DNA of 64,000 nucleotides. It comes from Nocardioidaceae bacterium (GTDB taxonomy: Bacteria; Actinomycetota; Actinomycetes; Propionibacteriales; Nocardioidaceae). How positions within the stretch are numbered: the first letter of the stretch is position 1; each line of letters opens with the position of its first letter. This document shows positions 15,779 through 24,081 of the stretch, piece after piece. A program made the translations under genes and the position numbers. The notes below the pieces were generated by a model. The model saw only the letters and a program-made list of their open reading frames with translations. It did not search any database and was not told the origin of the DNA. Where the stretch lies: positions 100,538 to 164,537 of the forward strand of contig JAURVT010000011.1 of NCBI GenBank assembly GCA_030655315.1, given 5' to 3'.

Positions 15779-17350
15779 CTAGCAGCCCGTGCGCGTGACG
15801 CCCTCGACCGGCACGGGCAGCGTGCCCGGCGCGCGGCGCTTGCCGACGAGCACCTCGACCAGCGCCTGCATCGCCTGCGGGCCCTGGCCGTAGGTGGCGA
15901 GCTTGGACGTCGCGGTGCTGGTCCCCAGCTGGTAGGGGGTGTCGGTGGTGACGACGACGTCGGCATCGGCCGGCGCGTCGTTGCGTCCGAGCAGCGCGAC
16001 CTCCGTGCCACCCGGGGCGACCTTCAGCCCGGCCCGCGAGGCGGCCAGCGCGAACGCGTCGGTCAGGATCTTCTGTCCGGTGACCTCGACGGTGCGACCG
16101 ACCAGGCGTCCGCGGCACGGCCCGGCGACGGACGTCAGCGCGGCCCGCGAGAGCGCGAGCGACTCCTTGGCGTGCGTGCCGATCTGGCGGCGCGGCTGCT
16201 TCTGCGCGTCCTCGTGCAGCAGCAGCGCGACCATCCGGGTGGCGCCCGCGCGGACCTGCTCCTCGTCCAGCCGACCGTCGCGCAGGGCCTCGTCGATGGC
16301 GGCGATCGCGGCGTCGGTGTCGGCCGGCATCAGGGCGACGTCGGTGCCGGCCTGCAGCGTCTTGACGACGGCCTCGGCGGCGCCGTACTTCTCCACGATC
16401 GCGCCCATCTCGAGGGCGTCGGTGACGATGACGCCCTCGAAGCCCAGGCGCTCGCGCAGCTCGCCGGTGATCACCGGGCGCGACAGCGAGGCCGGCGTCC
16501 CGTCGTCGAGCTGGGGCACGTCGATGTGGCCGATCATCACCATCGGCGCGCCGGCCTCGATGCCCGCCTCGAACGGGAGGTAGTCCTTGCTGCGCAGCTC
16601 CTCGAGGGTGCCGCCGTAGCGGGGCAGGCCGAGGTGGCTGTCGACGGTGAGGCTGCCGTGGCCGGGGAAGTGCTTGATCGACGAGAGCACGCCGCCGTCG
16701 TCGTAGCCGCGGAGCGCAGCGGTGACCATCTGCGACACGACGCCGGCGTCGCTGCCGGCCGAGCGGCTGCCGATCACCGGGTCGGCCGGGCCGGCCGTCA
16801 CGTCGGCGTCGGGGGCGAACGCGACGTTGAAGCCGGCGTCGCGGACCTCGCGCGCCGACGCCTTCGCCGCGGCGCGGGTCAGGCGCGGCTCCTGCGCGGC
16901 GCCGTTGCTCATGAACGACGGGAAGAGGGTCATCGGGGCGCCGAGCCGCGCCACGCGTCCGCCCTCCTGGTCGACCGCCAGCCACAGCGGGAACGGTCGG
17001 TCGTTCGTGGCCTGCAGGCCCTCGTTGACGCCCTTGATCTGCTCGACGGAGGTGATGTTGTCGGCGAACATCGTCACGCCGCCGAGGTGACGGTCGGCGA
17101 TGAACTTCTCCGGGGAGCCGGGCCCGGCGTAGCGCGCGACGACCACCTGGCCGGCGAGCTCGGAGATCGACAGGTCGTCGACGTACTTCCTGGCCTCGCG
17201 CACCTCCGCCCGGGTCGGGCCCCAGGACGTGGCGCGGTCGGGTCGCGCCGACGTCGGCGTCGCGGAGGTCGGCGCGGTGGCGGCGGACAGGCCGCCGGCG
17301 AGCAGGCAGGCGGAGAGGGCGGCGGTGGCGGTTCGGGTCGATCGGCGCAT
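15779..17350 (-). CDS. nagZ: Secreted beta-N-acetylhexosaminidase, GH3 (NagZ)
   Basis: A 523-residue GH3 enzyme with an N-terminal signal peptide (ATAALSACLLAGGLSAATA), so it acts outside the membrane, as Bacillus NagZ (YbbD) does. The catalytic dyad loop KHFPGHGSLTVDSHLGLP carries the family Asp-His pair, and the nucleophile Asp lies in VIVTDALEMGAI. The VDQEGGRVARL motif binds GlcNAc. The C-terminal region (from about 390) is a second GH3-like alpha/beta domain. It removes GlcNAc from muropeptides, working with NamZ encoded divergently across 75 bp. A DasR-type operator in that gap suggests control by GlcNAc availability. Confidence 0.93.
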   Translation of the reverse strand: MRRSTRTATAALSACLLAGGLSAATAPTSATPTSARPDRATSWGPTRAEVREARKYVDDLSISELAGQVVVARYAGPGSPEKFIADRHLGGVTMFADNITSVEQIKGVNEGLQATNDRPFPLWLAVDQEGGRVARLGAPMTLFPSFMSNGAAQEPRLTRAAAKASAREVRDAGFNVAFAPDADVTAGPADPVIGSRSAGSDAGVVSQMVTAALRGYDDGGVLSSIKHFPGHGSLTVDSHLGLPRYGGTLEELRSKDYLPFEAGIEAGAPMVMIGHIDVPQLDDGTPASLSRPVITGELRERLGFEGVIVTDALEMGAIVEKYGAAEAVVKTLQAGTDVALMPADTDAAIAAIDEALRDGRLDEEQVRAGATRMVALLLHEDAQKQPRRQIGTHAKESLALSRAALTSVAGPCRGRLVGRTVEVTGQKILTDAFALAASRAGLKVAPGGTEVALLGRNDAPADADVVVTTDTPYQLGTSTATSKLATYGQGPQAMQALVEVLVGKRRAPGTLPVPVEGVTRTGC

Positions 17351-17397
17351 GGGCCTGACCTACCCCGTCCACCGGTCCCGCAAACGCGATGTTTGAG

Positions 17398-17413
17398 ATT
17401 GGTCTAGACCGGG
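17398..17413. promoter_or_regulatory. DasR/NagR-type operator (dre) between nagZ and namZ
   Basis: The sequence ATTGGTCTAGACCGGG contains the perfect 10-bp palindrome GGTCTAGACC (17401-17410), the core of the dre element bound by the GntR-family GlcNAc regulator DasR/NagR in actinomycetes. It sits 47 bp upstream of nagZ and 12 bp upstream of namZ, so one site can control both directions. The motif match is seen directly; the regulator is not in this window. Confidence 0.75.
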
Positions 17414-17425
17414 GATCACTCCGTC

Positions 17426-18727
17426 ATGGTCGCGATGGGCAGACGAGGTTTCCTGACGACGGTGGGCGCAGCGGTGCCGGCGGTGGTCGCCGCCCCGGCG
17501 CTGGGTGCGGGAGGGGGCGGTCGCGGCGGCCCGGGCCGGGTGGTGAACGGCGTGGACCGGCTCGCCGCCGCCGACTGGTCGGTGCTGTCGGGCCAGCGGG
17601 TCGGCGTCGTCACCAACCCGACCGGCATCCTGGCCGACCTCACCAACGTCGTCGACGCGATGGCCGCCTCCGGCAAGGTCGACCTCGTCGGCGTGTTCGG
17701 GCCCGAGCACGGCTTCCGGGGCACCGCGCAGGCCGGGGAGTCCGAGGGCAGCACCGTCGACGAGCGCACCGGCGTGACCGTCTACGACGCGTACGGTGCC
17801 GACCGGGCCGACTTCGCCGCGATGTTCCGCGAGGCGCGGGTCGAGACCGTCGTGTTCGACATCCAGGACGTCGGCGCCCGGTTCTACACCTACGTCTGGA
17901 CCATGTACACCGCGATGACGGCCGCGGTCGACGTCGGAGCCCGGTTCGTCGTGCTCGACCGTCCGAACCCGACCGGTGGAACCGCTCGCGGCCCGATGAT
18001 GACGGCGGGCTTCACGTCGGCGGTCGGTCAGAAGGAGATCGTCCAGCAGCACGGCATGACCGTCGGCGAGCTGGCCCGGTTCTTCGACGGCGAGTTCCTC
18101 GAGGCCGAGACCGGCGGCCGCCTCACCGACCTGGAGGTGGTCGAGGTGCGGGGATGGCGCCGCGACCAGCTCTTCGCCGACACGGGCCTGACGTGGGTGC
18201 CGCCGAGCCCGAACATGCCGACGCCCGACACCGCCCTGCTCTACCCCGGCACGTGCCTGTTCGAGGCCGTCACCTGGTCCGAGGGACGCGGCACCACGCG
18301 TCCGTTCGAGACCGTGGGCGCGCCCGGCGTCCCCTACGGATACGCCGCCGCGCTGCGGGCCCAGCGGCTGCGCGGCGTGCGGTTCCGTGAGACGTACTTC
18401 GTGCCCACCTTCTCCAAGCACCTCGGCACGGTGTGCGGCGGCGTGCAGGTGCACGTCGACGACCCGGACGCGCTCGACCCCGTCCGGCTCGGGATCGCCA
18501 TGCTCGTCGAGGCGCGCGACACCGGCGGCGGCACGTTCGACTGGCGTCCGGGCGACCCGCCGGAGAACCGCTGGATCGACAAGCTCACCGGCTCGACCCG
18601 CGTCCGCGACCAGATCGAGGACGGCGCGGGCGTCGACGCCATCGTCGGCGCGTGGAAGGCTGAGCTCGCCGCGTTCGTCGAGCGCCGCCGCCCGTACCTG
18701 CTCTACCCCGGGAAGGGACGCCGATGA
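17426..18727 (+). CDS. namZ: Exo-beta-N-acetylmuramidase NamZ (DUF1343, GH171)
   Basis: A 433-residue DUF1343 protein. The N-terminus has a twin-arginine-like signal (GRRGFLTTVGAAVPAVVAAPALGA), so it is exported. Core family motifs: GVVTNPTG, FGPEHGFRG, TVYDAYG, VFDIQDVGARFYTYVWTM, VLDRPNPTGG, WVPPSPNMPTP and YPGTCLFEAVTWSEGRGTTRPFE. The family founder is Bacillus NamZ (YbbC), which releases MurNAc from the non-reducing end of glycan fragments. Two possible ATGs (17426, 17435) give nearly the same protein. The stop codon overlaps the start of the next gene, so namZ and the serine hydrolase form one operon, divergent from nagZ. Confidence 0.92.
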   Translation: MVAMGRRGFLTTVGAAVPAVVAAPALGAGGGGRGGPGRVVNGVDRLAAADWSVLSGQRVGVVTNPTGILADLTNVVDAMAASGKVDLVGVFGPEHGFRGTAQAGESEGSTVDERTGVTVYDAYGADRADFAAMFREARVETVVFDIQDVGARFYTYVWTMYTAMTAAVDVGARFVVLDRPNPTGGTARGPMMTAGFTSAVGQKEIVQQHGMTVGELARFFDGEFLEAETGGRLTDLEVVEVRGWRRDQLFADTGLTWVPPSPNMPTPDTALLYPGTCLFEAVTWSEGRGTTRPFETVGAPGVPYGYAAALRAQRLRGVRFRETYFVPTFSKHLGTVCGGVQVHVDDPDALDPVRLGIAMLVEARDTGGGTFDWRPGDPPENRWIDKLTGSTRVRDQIEDGAGVDAIVGAWKAELAAFVERRRPYLLYPGKGRR

Positions 18728-20454
18728 TGCGTCGCACGCTCGCTCTCGCCGTGATCGGGGCCGTCGCCGGCGCCGCGCTCGCGGCCCCGCCCGTCCAGGC
18801 CTCGCCGCGGCACCACGACGCCGCGCGCGGCTACGACCAGCCGTCCTCGGGCTGGATGCCGGCCGACACCCGGCTGCGCGACGGTCGCCCGCAGCAGGTG
18901 GGGCTGGACCCGGCCACGCTGACCTCGATGCTGGCGACGGTGGACTCCTACCGCCGGCCGCAGGCTGCCACCGGCAAGCCGCTGTACCCGGGGGCCGTCA
19001 CGCTCGTGGCGCGCGACGGCCGGGTCGTCACCCGTGACGCGAAGGGCTTCGAGCTGCTGTACGCCGACGAGGAGGGCACCGAGCTGCCCGTCTCGGAGCG
19101 CGAGCGGATGCATACCGACTCGATCTTCGACATCGCCTCGATCACCAAGCTCTTCACCTCCACCGCGCTGATGCAGCAGGTGGAGAAGGGCCGGATCGAC
19201 CTCGACGAGCCCGTCGCGACGTACCTGCCGGCGTTCGCGCAGAACGGCAAGGGCACGATCACGCCCCGCGAGCTGCTCACCCACGTCTCGGGGCTGCCTG
19301 CCTCGATGCCGCTCGACACCGACTGGCCCGACATCCCCTCACGGCTCGCCGCCGTGATGGCCGTGGAGCCCGAGGCCGCGCCGGGCGTGCAGTACGTCTA
19401 CTCCGACATCAACATGATCGTCGCCGGGCTCCTCGTCGAGCACGCCACGGGCAAGGGTCTCGACCGTGCCGTCGCCGACGGCATCACCGGGCCGCTGCGG
19501 ATGAGGGACACCTCGTACAACCCGCCGGCCTCGAAGCTGCACCGCATCGCCGCGACGGAGTGGGACCTCACCCACGGCCGCGGGATCATCCGCGGCTCGG
19601 TGCACGACGAGAAGGCCTGGGCCCTCGCGGGCGTCGCCGGCCACGCGGGCGTCTTCTCCACCGCCGACGACCTCGCAGTCCTCGGTCAGGCGTTCCTCAA
19701 CGGCGGCGCCTACGGCGGGAAGCGGATCCTGAAGAAGTCGACGGTGGACGCGATGTTCACGAACTTCAACCAGAAGTTCCCCGACGACAGCCACGGCCTG
19801 GGGTTCGAGCTGGACCAGATCTGGTACATGGGCGGCCTCGGCTCGGCCCGCACCGCCGGCCACACCGGGTTCACCGGCACCTCGATGGTGATCGACCCCG
19901 CCTCGCGCTCGATCGCGATCCTGATGACCAACCGCGTCCACCCCTCGCGCGACAACGGCACCATCAACCCGGCCCGCCGCGCCGTCGTCGACGGCGTCGC
20001 CGACGCCATGAAGGTGACCCCGCGTGCCGGACGCGACGCCTGGCGCACCGGAGCGGTCGATGCCACCACGTCGACGCTGACCCTGCCCGCCGTGACGGTC
20101 CGGCGCCCCGGCACCCGACTCACGTTCGACTACCTCGTCGACTCCGAGCCCGTCGACCTCACCACCCTGCAGGCCTCCCGCGACGGCGGCACCACCTGGA
20201 CGGCCGTCCCCTTCACCGGTGCCCCGACCGGCTCGGTCTCCGGCCAGTCCCAGCGCCGCTGGAAGCAGGCCACCGCCTCCCTCGGCGCCCCCGGCAAGGT
20301 CACGCTCCGCTGGACCCACACCACCGACACGAACTACCACGGCCGCGGCGTCTACGTCGACGACGTGCAGGTGCGCGCCGGCCGCACGAAGGTGCTCGAC
20401 GGCGAGCGGTGCGGCTGCGTCGTGGGCGAGGGGTGGGCGCCCTCGCGGCGCTGA
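18724..20454 (+). CDS. Secreted beta-lactamase-fold serine hydrolase (YbbE/EstB-like)
   Basis: A 576-residue exported protein (signal VIGAVAGAALAAPPVQA) of the AmpC/penicillin-binding-like serine hydrolase family. Catalytic SxxK is SITK in DIASITKLFTS, the YxN motif is YSDIN, and HTGFTG replaces KTG. A C-terminal beta-sandwich-like region of about 160 residues (from about 425) looks like a carbohydrate- or wall-binding module. The partner of namZ and nagZ in Bacillus is YbbE, a protein of the same fold that, with amidase AmiE, belongs to the MurNAc recycling cluster. An esterase, peptidase or amidase activity on muropeptides is likely but not shown. Confidence 0.88.
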   Translation: MMRRTLALAVIGAVAGAALAAPPVQASPRHHDAARGYDQPSSGWMPADTRLRDGRPQQVGLDPATLTSMLATVDSYRRPQAATGKPLYPGAVTLVARDGRVVTRDAKGFELLYADEEGTELPVSERERMHTDSIFDIASITKLFTSTALMQQVEKGRIDLDEPVATYLPAFAQNGKGTITPRELLTHVSGLPASMPLDTDWPDIPSRLAAVMAVEPEAAPGVQYVYSDINMIVAGLLVEHATGKGLDRAVADGITGPLRMRDTSYNPPASKLHRIAATEWDLTHGRGIIRGSVHDEKAWALAGVAGHAGVFSTADDLAVLGQAFLNGGAYGGKRILKKSTVDAMFTNFNQKFPDDSHGLGFELDQIWYMGGLGSARTAGHTGFTGTSMVIDPASRSIAILMTNRVHPSRDNGTINPARRAVVDGVADAMKVTPRAGRDAWRTGAVDATTSTLTLPAVTVRRPGTRLTFDYLVDSEPVDLTTLQASRDGGTTWTAVPFTGAPTGSVSGQSQRRWKQATASLGAPGKVTLRWTHTTDTNYHGRGVYVDDVQVRAGRTKVLDGERCGCVVGEGWAPSRR

Positions 20455-20576
20455 GGGTCTGTGGCGGCCGGAGGATGTGGAGCGTCCTCCGCCACCGACG
20501 GAACGAGGGACGGATCCGGACGTGGGTCTTCGTGCCCCAGGCGGTGCCGGCTCGTCGGTGGACCGGTCACCCCGAG

Positions 20577-20599
20577 CCGCTGGCACACGCCACCAGCGG
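20577..20599. terminator. Hairpin between the serine hydrolase and HNH genes
   Basis: CCGCTGG (20577-20583) pairs with CCAGCGG (20593-20599) across a 9-base loop. It lies in the 255-bp gap between the convergent serine hydrolase and HNH genes, about 120 bp after the former. A termination role is plausible; nothing else recognisable is present in this gap. Confidence 0.4.
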
Positions 20600-20709
20600 A
20601 TCAGCGCATGGGTCGATCGAGGCAATGCCTGGGCGCGGCTCAGCACAGGGGTGGCGTGGCGGCCACTGCGACTGGATCGTCGCGATCACACGGACAACTC
20701 GGGTGGGCC

Positions 20710-21930
20710 TCAGGTCCTGAGCCTGGTGGTGAGTCCGTGGGCGACTTCGAAGACCTGCCCGGTGGGGCTGGTCCAGGTGGTGACACCGGGTGCGGTCTTG
20801 GCCGCCCGCCATTGGCTGTGGGTCTTCACGCGGTGGTGGTACCGACACAGCAGATGGGTGTTGCTCGTCGTGGTGGCGCCGCCGGCGTCGTGGGGGGTGA
20901 CGTGGTCGACGTCGAAGCCGGTGGTGCCGCGGCGGTCGCAGTGCGGGAACGCGCACAGGTTCCGTTGGGACAGCTTGAGCTGTTCGCGGAGTCGTGGTGG
21001 GGCGACGTACCCGGTGGTGGTGATCTCGGCGGCGAGGTCGATGACGGGCTTGATGGTGATGTTGCCGTGTCCGACCATGCTCTCGGCCTCGTCGGCGCTG
21101 ATGGTGCCGATGTCGTCGGCGGACCAGGTGCCGGAGACTCTGTCGAAGTGGACGTAGAGCACGGTCTGGGCGAGGCCGGGGTGCACGACGAGCCGGCCGA
21201 GCGCCTCGGCCCGACGCACACCCCGTGAGCGTGTGTCGCCCTCGATGTCTGCCATCTCGGACGCGGTGTGGTCGAGGTGCTGCTCGAGCCGTCGGGCGTC
21301 CTCGTTCGACAGGGTCCCGGTGATGTCGGTGGTGCCGTCGAGGCCGGGCTTGAACGCGACGTAGCGGCGGGCCTGGGCGTCGTGGTGGACGTCGGTGGTC
21401 TGGGCGGGATCGGCTTGGGCAAGGAGGTGGTGGTCGACCACGTCCTGCAGCGTGGACCTGGTCAGGCGCACGATCCTGGGTGGTGCACCCCTTCGGGCGG
21501 GGGCGGCGAGCTGGCAGTCGATGATCCCGACCACGCTCTGCGGTAGCTCGCGGGTCGCGGCGGCGACCATCCGCACCTTCCAGGCCTCGACCTCACCCTG
21601 CTCGAGCAGGGCGAGGAGGTCGGGGAGGCGGTGGACGAGCGAGAGGGAGTCGGAGAGGAGCTTCTGGGCGGCGAACGCTGAAAGGCCCAACGTCGCGCCG
21701 AGCTCGGCGGGGAGGAACTCGGGGACGTCGGGCGATCCGGGGCCGCCGAACGGGACGCGTCGTTCCTGGCCGGGGAGGACTCGGGCGGGGCCTCGCTGGG
21801 AGGTGGTGCGGGAGGCGGCCCAGGTGGCGATGGTGCGCATCCGCTCGGCCTCGGCGCGCCGGATGGTGACGCCCAGGGCGAGGGCGTCGGCGAGCTCCTC
21901 GCGGGTGTCGAACCAGGTCTCGGCGGCCAT
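20710..21930 (-). CDS. HNH endonuclease with DUF222 (13E12 repeat family)
   Basis: A 406-residue protein of the DUF222-HNH family, abundant as near-identical copies in actinomycete genomes. The N-terminal DUF222 region (about 1-320) includes AEAERMRTIATWAASRTTSQRG and LSAFAAQKLLSDSLSLVHRLP. The C-terminal HNH nuclease has CAFPHCDRRG, FDVDHVTPHDAGG and LLCRYHHRVKTH, with zinc-binding Cys pairs and the DH/HH catalytic positions intact. These genes behave like selfish or mobile nuclease elements. A second, broken copy lies at 47011-48181, nearly identical over large parts including upstream DNA. The upstream flank carries a hairpin repeat. Confidence 0.9.
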   Translation of the reverse strand: MAAETWFDTREELADALALGVTIRRAEAERMRTIATWAASRTTSQRGPARVLPGQERRVPFGGPGSPDVPEFLPAELGATLGLSAFAAQKLLSDSLSLVHRLPDLLALLEQGEVEAWKVRMVAAATRELPQSVVGIIDCQLAAPARRGAPPRIVRLTRSTLQDVVDHHLLAQADPAQTTDVHHDAQARRYVAFKPGLDGTTDITGTLSNEDARRLEQHLDHTASEMADIEGDTRSRGVRRAEALGRLVVHPGLAQTVLYVHFDRVSGTWSADDIGTISADEAESMVGHGNITIKPVIDLAAEITTTGYVAPPRLREQLKLSQRNLCAFPHCDRRGTTGFDVDHVTPHDAGGATTTSNTHLLCRYHHRVKTHSQWRAAKTAPGVTTWTSPTGQVFEVAHGLTTRLRT

Positions 21931-22012
21931 GTGTTCAACCTAGGGCGGGGGTCGGACAGTCTGTTTTTGGCCATCGCACGGTGGGTCGGGGGTGCTCGCG
22001 CGACGGCGCCGG

Positions 22013-22117
22013 TCCGTCAGTTCGTCCGCACCCATCCGCTCGGAGGTCAGATCTCCGCGCGTAGGTGGACGGGGCGGATGGGTGCGGCCGAACAGACGGA
22101 TCGGCTCCCTGGTTGCT
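22013..22117. repeat. Hairpin repeat, copy A (with 5' shared flank)
   Basis: Two 26-bp arms, 22013-22038 and 22075-22100, are inverted repeats matching at 24 of 26 positions, around a 36-base spacer. A conserved tail (TCGGCTCCCTGGTTGCT) ends at 22117. The same element recurs at 47539-47643 and 48263-48367; the similarity extends left to about 21989 (GGGGTGCTCGCG). It fills much of the 361-bp gap (21931-22291) between the HNH gene and the first DUF2235 gene; the rest of the gap holds partial arms, described separately, and no gene. No transposase is present. Confidence 0.85.
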
Positions 22118-22131
22118 GTCGCTTGTCGGGG

Positions 22132-22174
22132 CGGTTGGGTGCGGCCGAACAGACGGATCGGCTCCCTGGTTGCT
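22132..22174. repeat. Tandem partial copy of the hairpin repeat (right arm plus tail)
   Basis: The right arm and its TCGGCTCCCTGGTTGCT tail are repeated exactly 57 bp downstream of copy A, with the same TGTCGCTT after the tail. This is a direct duplication of about 49 bp lacking the left arm. Confidence 0.8.
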
Positions 22175-22218
22175 GTCGCTTCTTCCGAGCGCGGCTCGGC
22201 ACGCGGTCGCCGTTGGGG

Positions 22219-22243
22219 GGATGGGTGCGGCCGAGCTGACGGA
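22219..22243. repeat. Degenerate third right-arm copy of the hairpin repeat
   Basis: GGATGGGTGCGGCCGAGCTG and following bases resemble the right arm, with changes in the centre (AGCTG for AACAG) and tail (ATCTGCTCCCTGG). It lies 49 bp upstream of the first DUF2235 start. Confidence 0.65.
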
Positions 22244-22291
22244 TCTGCTCCCTGGCGTATCACGACGTCCACCCGGTTGCTCCTGGCAGGC

Positions 22292-23404
22292 ATGAAGAGA
22301 CTGGTCCTGTGCTTCGACGGCACCTGGAAGAACGCGTCGGACGTCGACGTGTCCAACATCGAGAAGATCGCGCGGACGGTGCGGACCGACGGCGGTGAGA
22401 GCGGCGTCCAGCAGGTGGTGAGCTACGTGCCGGGCGTGGGCGCCAACTACTACCTGGCCGACCGGTTGCTCGGCGGGGCGCTGGGGTTCGGGACGCTGGG
22501 CAACCTCGTCCGCGGGTACCGGTTCCTGTGCCTGAACTACGAGCCGGGCGACCAGGTGTTCGTGTTCGGGTTCAGCCGGGGGGCGGCGACGGCGCGGAGC
22601 CTCGCGGGGATGGTGTCGCGGGTCGGGCTGCTGGACGTGCACGGGCTGATGAGCGGGCGGCTCGACGAGGCGGTCCGTCGCTACACGGGCGACTACCCCG
22701 CGCGCGGCGAGGCGCCGAGCAGCGCCGACGACTTCCGCGTCCGCTACTGCCACGCCGACCCCGAGATCAGCTTCCTCGGGGTCTTCGACACCGTCGCCGC
22801 GCTCGGGAGGCGGGCGCGGTTCAACAGCTTCGGGCTCTGCGACGTGGTCGCGGTGGCGCGCCAGGCGCTGGCGATCGACGAGGAGCGTCTCGCCTTCCGG
22901 CCGCTGCTGTGGGACGGGGACGACACCGGGACGCGACACCGTCCGGACCGGGTCGCGCAGGTGTGGTTCCAGGGCGCGCACGCCGACGTCGGCGGCGGGG
23001 GCGGGGGCGCCGAGACCGGCCTCGCGGACACCGCGCTGCTGTGGATGCTCCGCGAGGCGTGCGCGGAGGGTCTCGAGGTCGACGACGACCTGCTGCTGCG
23101 CTACGTCTTCACCGGCGGGCGGGCACGCGTGCACCCGTCGCTGACGACTTTCTACCGGCTCTCCAACGCCCTGCACCGGCTCGCCCGACTGGGCCGGCCC
23201 GACCCGGGCTTCGTCCGCGGCCGCCGGTCGCTGACGCCGCCGGGCGCGCGGGACGTCAGGGTCGCGTCGTCCGCCGTGGCACCCGGCCCCGCGCTGGGCG
23301 TCGAACGGGTGGTCGCGATGCCGGCGTGGCGCGACGACGTCGTGCGCACCCTGGCCCCGTCGACGGTGCCGGCGCCGGGCGGTCGTGGTCTGCTGGTCCC
23401 GTGA
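22292..23404 (+). CDS. DUF2235 alpha/beta-hydrolase (Tle1-like phospholipase catalytic domain)
   Basis: A 370-residue protein starting MKRLVLCFDGTWKN, the DUF2235 signature. The nucleophile elbow is GFSRGA, the acid is probably Asp in GVFDTVAALG, and the base is His in GAHADVGGG, so the Ser-Asp-His triad looks intact. The fold is shared with type VI secretion phospholipase effectors (Tle1), but no secretion genes or toxin-immunity pairs occur here and no signal peptide is seen, so it is probably cytoplasmic. The extra C-terminal 50 residues are Pro/Ala-rich and absent from the paralogue at 24078. GTGA overlap couples it to the next gene. Confidence 0.88.
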   Translation: MKRLVLCFDGTWKNASDVDVSNIEKIARTVRTDGGESGVQQVVSYVPGVGANYYLADRLLGGALGFGTLGNLVRGYRFLCLNYEPGDQVFVFGFSRGAATARSLAGMVSRVGLLDVHGLMSGRLDEAVRRYTGDYPARGEAPSSADDFRVRYCHADPEISFLGVFDTVAALGRRARFNSFGLCDVVAVARQALAIDEERLAFRPLLWDGDDTGTRHRPDRVAQVWFQGAHADVGGGGGGAETGLADTALLWMLREACAEGLEVDDDLLLRYVFTGGRARVHPSLTTFYRLSNALHRLARLGRPDPGFVRGRRSLTPPGARDVRVASSAVAPGPALGVERVVAMPAWRDDVVRTLAPSTVPAPGGRGLLVP

Positions 23405-24081
23405 CGATCTGGAACCGGCACGCCCACGCCCACGGCACGCTGCTGAGCGAGGAGCACGTGCCCGGGTCGGTCACCGGACGTCGGGCCCGCCGCGACGAGC
23501 CGCACGTCGCCCCGCTCAACGCGCTGGTCGACCAGATCGCCGCGACCGGCGAGCACGTGCCCCTGGTCGATCCCGACTCCGGCGGCACCGACGCCCGCGT
23601 CCTGCTCCTCGGGCGCGACCCGCGCTGCTCGGCCGCCCGGGGCGCGCGCATGGCCAGCGCCGACACCAACGACCTGGCCGCCCAGAACCTGTCCGTCGCC
23701 TGCGCCGACGCGGCGCTCGAGCGGACCCACCGCCTGCACTGGAACGTCGTCCCGTGGTGGCTGGAGGACCCCGGCCCCGACGACGCGCTGCTCGGCCGCC
23801 GGTCGGTGGCCGCCGAGACCCGCCGCGCGGCCCCGCACCTGGCCGCCCTGCTCGACCTGCTGACGGGGCTCGAGCACGTCGTCCTCCTGGGCCGGGCGGC
23901 GGAGCTGGCCTGGACCCGAGCCACCGCCATGGCGGGCCACCCCGGCCGCGACCTCCGGGCGGTCGTCTGCCCCCATCCCAGTCCGCTCGCCTGGAACACC
24001 CGCGACCGAGCCACCGGACGCCCGAACCGCGAGCTGACCACCGCCGCCCTGTCCGGGGCGCGTGAGAGCCTGCGACGGTGA
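23401..24081 (+). CDS. Uracil-DNA glycosylase superfamily protein
   Basis: A 226-residue protein with family order: HVPLVDPDSGGTDARVLLLGRDP (motif 1 region; the usual EAPG-like loop is altered to GRDPRCS), NDLAAQNL, HWNVVPWWL, VVLLGRAAELAW and CPHPSPLAWN (motif 2, HPSP). This pattern marks a family of UDG-fold proteins common in actinomycetes; base-excision activity or another DNA- or nucleotide-binding role is possible, and specificity is unknown. It starts with GTG inside the stop of the upstream DUF2235 gene and its own stop overlaps the next DUF2235 start, so all three are translationally coupled. Confidence 0.82.
   Translation: MTIWNRHAHAHGTLLSEEHVPGSVTGRRARRDEPHVAPLNALVDQIAATGEHVPLVDPDSGGTDARVLLLGRDPRCSAARGARMASADTNDLAAQNLSVACADAALERTHRLHWNVVPWWLEDPGPDDALLGRRSVAAETRRAAPHLAALLDLLTGLEHVVLLGRAAELAWTRATAMAGHPGRDLRAVVCPHPSPLAWNTRDRATGRPNRELTTAALSGARESLRR

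Noticed and set aside
22080..22181. Tandem 57-bp repeat considered as a CRISPR fragment
   Set aside because: Only two or three imperfect units, no equal-length unique spacers and no cas genes; the units are arms of a hairpin repeat.
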